The position numbers were made by a program, and so were the translations under genes. The notes under the pieces are model-generated. The model made no database searches, was not told the DNA's origin, and was given only the letters and a program-made list of their open reading frames with translations. From Ilyonectria destructans (taxonomy: Eukaryota; Ascomycota; Sordariomycetes; Hypocreales; Nectriaceae), in the NCBI GenBank assembly GCA_020740775.1, contig JAHEWK010000021.1:868001-932000 (forward strand): a stretch of 64,000 nt of DNA, in the 5' to 3' direction. Positions 63,335 through 64,000 of the stretch are shown in pieces (the first letter of the stretch is position 1; every line of letters begins with the position of its first letter).

Positions 63335-64000
63335 TTACAGCTGCACACAATGCCGATACTTGACCACGGTGCGCAAGAATATGACGCAGCGCTGGAGAGG
63401 TGTTGGTCTTCGTTCGCCTCTTTGCTGTTCCAGCCGCCCGCGCTCCTCGGCGAAAAGCTGCTGCGCGAGATTCCTAACGGGTTCGGGGGCCGCCTGAAAA
63501 AGAAGGCTGTGGTGCATGAAGCCCCGGTCCAGCTGCCTGTGGCTGCCAACAAGCCATGACCGTCGGATGTCCTTGGCCGTCCAGCTCTGAAATAACAGCC
63601 CTTGTTGGAGATGGTCTCGCAGCCAGCGGTGCCGTTGCCGAGCTGCAAGCCGAATCTTATCGCTGTGACAGGTCTTCAAGTGTGGCACCAGGACCTTCTC
63701 ACTGGTAGACCGCAGGCCGCAGTGATTATATGCTGAACCTTGCTATGGGGCGAGGTGTGGGTGCGGACTAGAGCCATCGGGTTGTAAGGGGAGTGCCTCT
63801 GAGTCTGGCAGGCTCAGTGAATGGATAAGAGGATTCAGACCTCGGCGAGCACTCTTGGCAATATCATGGTTCTCGCCCAGATGTCTCGATATGCGGTCGC
63901 TATTGGGTTTCAGGGCAAACCCGCATTTGATGCAGAGGATGGCAAGCTCAGGCTTATTATAGTATAAGCCTAGCTTCACTAGCTTTTGGAGCTCTTCAAA
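63335..64000 (-). pseudogene. OrsD-like (DUF3505) zinc-finger protein, partial
   Basis: It enters from the right edge and reads LYYNKPELAILCIKCGFAL, then a first zinc finger closed by RISRHLGENHDI. ARRGLNPLIHSLSLPD and LPLQPDGSSPHPHLAP follow. TAG at 63743-63745 (one C-to-T from CAG) interrupts. The same frame continues through a second C-x-x-C/H-x-x-H-like unit (NHCGLRSTSEKVLVPHLKTCH) and GLLFQSWTAKDIRRSW. This matches proteins annotated after Aspergillus OrsD, whose biochemical role is not established. Being cut by the window edge and a stop, it is scored as a pseudogene. Confidence 0.75.

Noticed and set aside
1..64000. CRISPR arrays, operons, bacterial promoters and terminators
   Set aside because: The window is eukaryotic (introns, fungal transposons); no regularly spaced direct repeats were seen.

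Overview
This 64 kb window looks like a repeat-rich accessory or subtelomeric-type block from a filamentous ascomycete (Pezizomycotina). The basis is short introns (47-91 nt) with GTNNGT-type donors, CTAAC-like branch points and YAG acceptors, plus fungal families: a PAQR/Izh receptor, an Arp1-like amidase, an OrsD-like zinc-finger protein, and Tad1-, copia-, pogo/Fot-, mariner-, hAT- and MULE-type transposons. Long stretches hold no convincing gene. Most coding DNA is transposon-derived and broken. I cannot fix the genus from sequence alone, and I see no RNA gene I would defend.

Layout. 0-14 kb: an unrecognised C2H2-like gene at 0.3-1.7 kb, then relics (Ty3 reverse transcriptase fragment, solo LTRs, LINE endonuclease and LINE 3' ends), one small intact gene at 9.4 kb and a Ca2+/H+ exchanger fragment at 13 kb. 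14-20 kb: an intact three-exon PAQR gene, a mariner element with TIRs and TA target site, and a long unrecognised minus-strand reading frame carrying an in-frame ultrashort solo LTR. 20-31 kb: a hAT element, two unrecognised but open genes (24.3 and 26.2 kb), a LINE RNase H relic, tandem LINE 3' ends, a solo LTR and a small Myb/SANT gene. 31-41 kb: mostly empty, with two low-confidence genes, a RING-finger relic, a LINE endonuclease relic, a pogo-like relic and a perfect 16-bp hairpin.

41-58 kb is a transposon stack. A LINE 3' end and a nearly intact hAT transposase come first, then a pogo/Fot transposase cut off at a short LTR. After these comes a Ty1/copia element whose 5' LTR is split by a pogo-like element with 76-bp TIRs and TA duplication. 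That pogo-like transposase gene is itself split by a 3,363-bp element with perfect 191-bp TIRs and a perfect 9-bp target duplication. This innermost DNA element encodes an apparently intact 833-residue DUF6589-like protein (two exons) and has swallowed a LINE 3' end exactly at the inner edge of its left TIR. It is the most interesting object here: a candidate autonomous DNA transposon whose transposase is still filed as a domain of unknown function. Just beyond the copia element sits a MULE-like derivative that keeps the DNA-binding ends of its transposase but has lost the catalytic core.

58-64 kb: broken host genes. These are the C-terminus of an amidase, a frameshifted secreted protein, a secreted cysteine-rich candidate, a TPR fragment of NLR type, and an OrsD-like gene running off the right edge.
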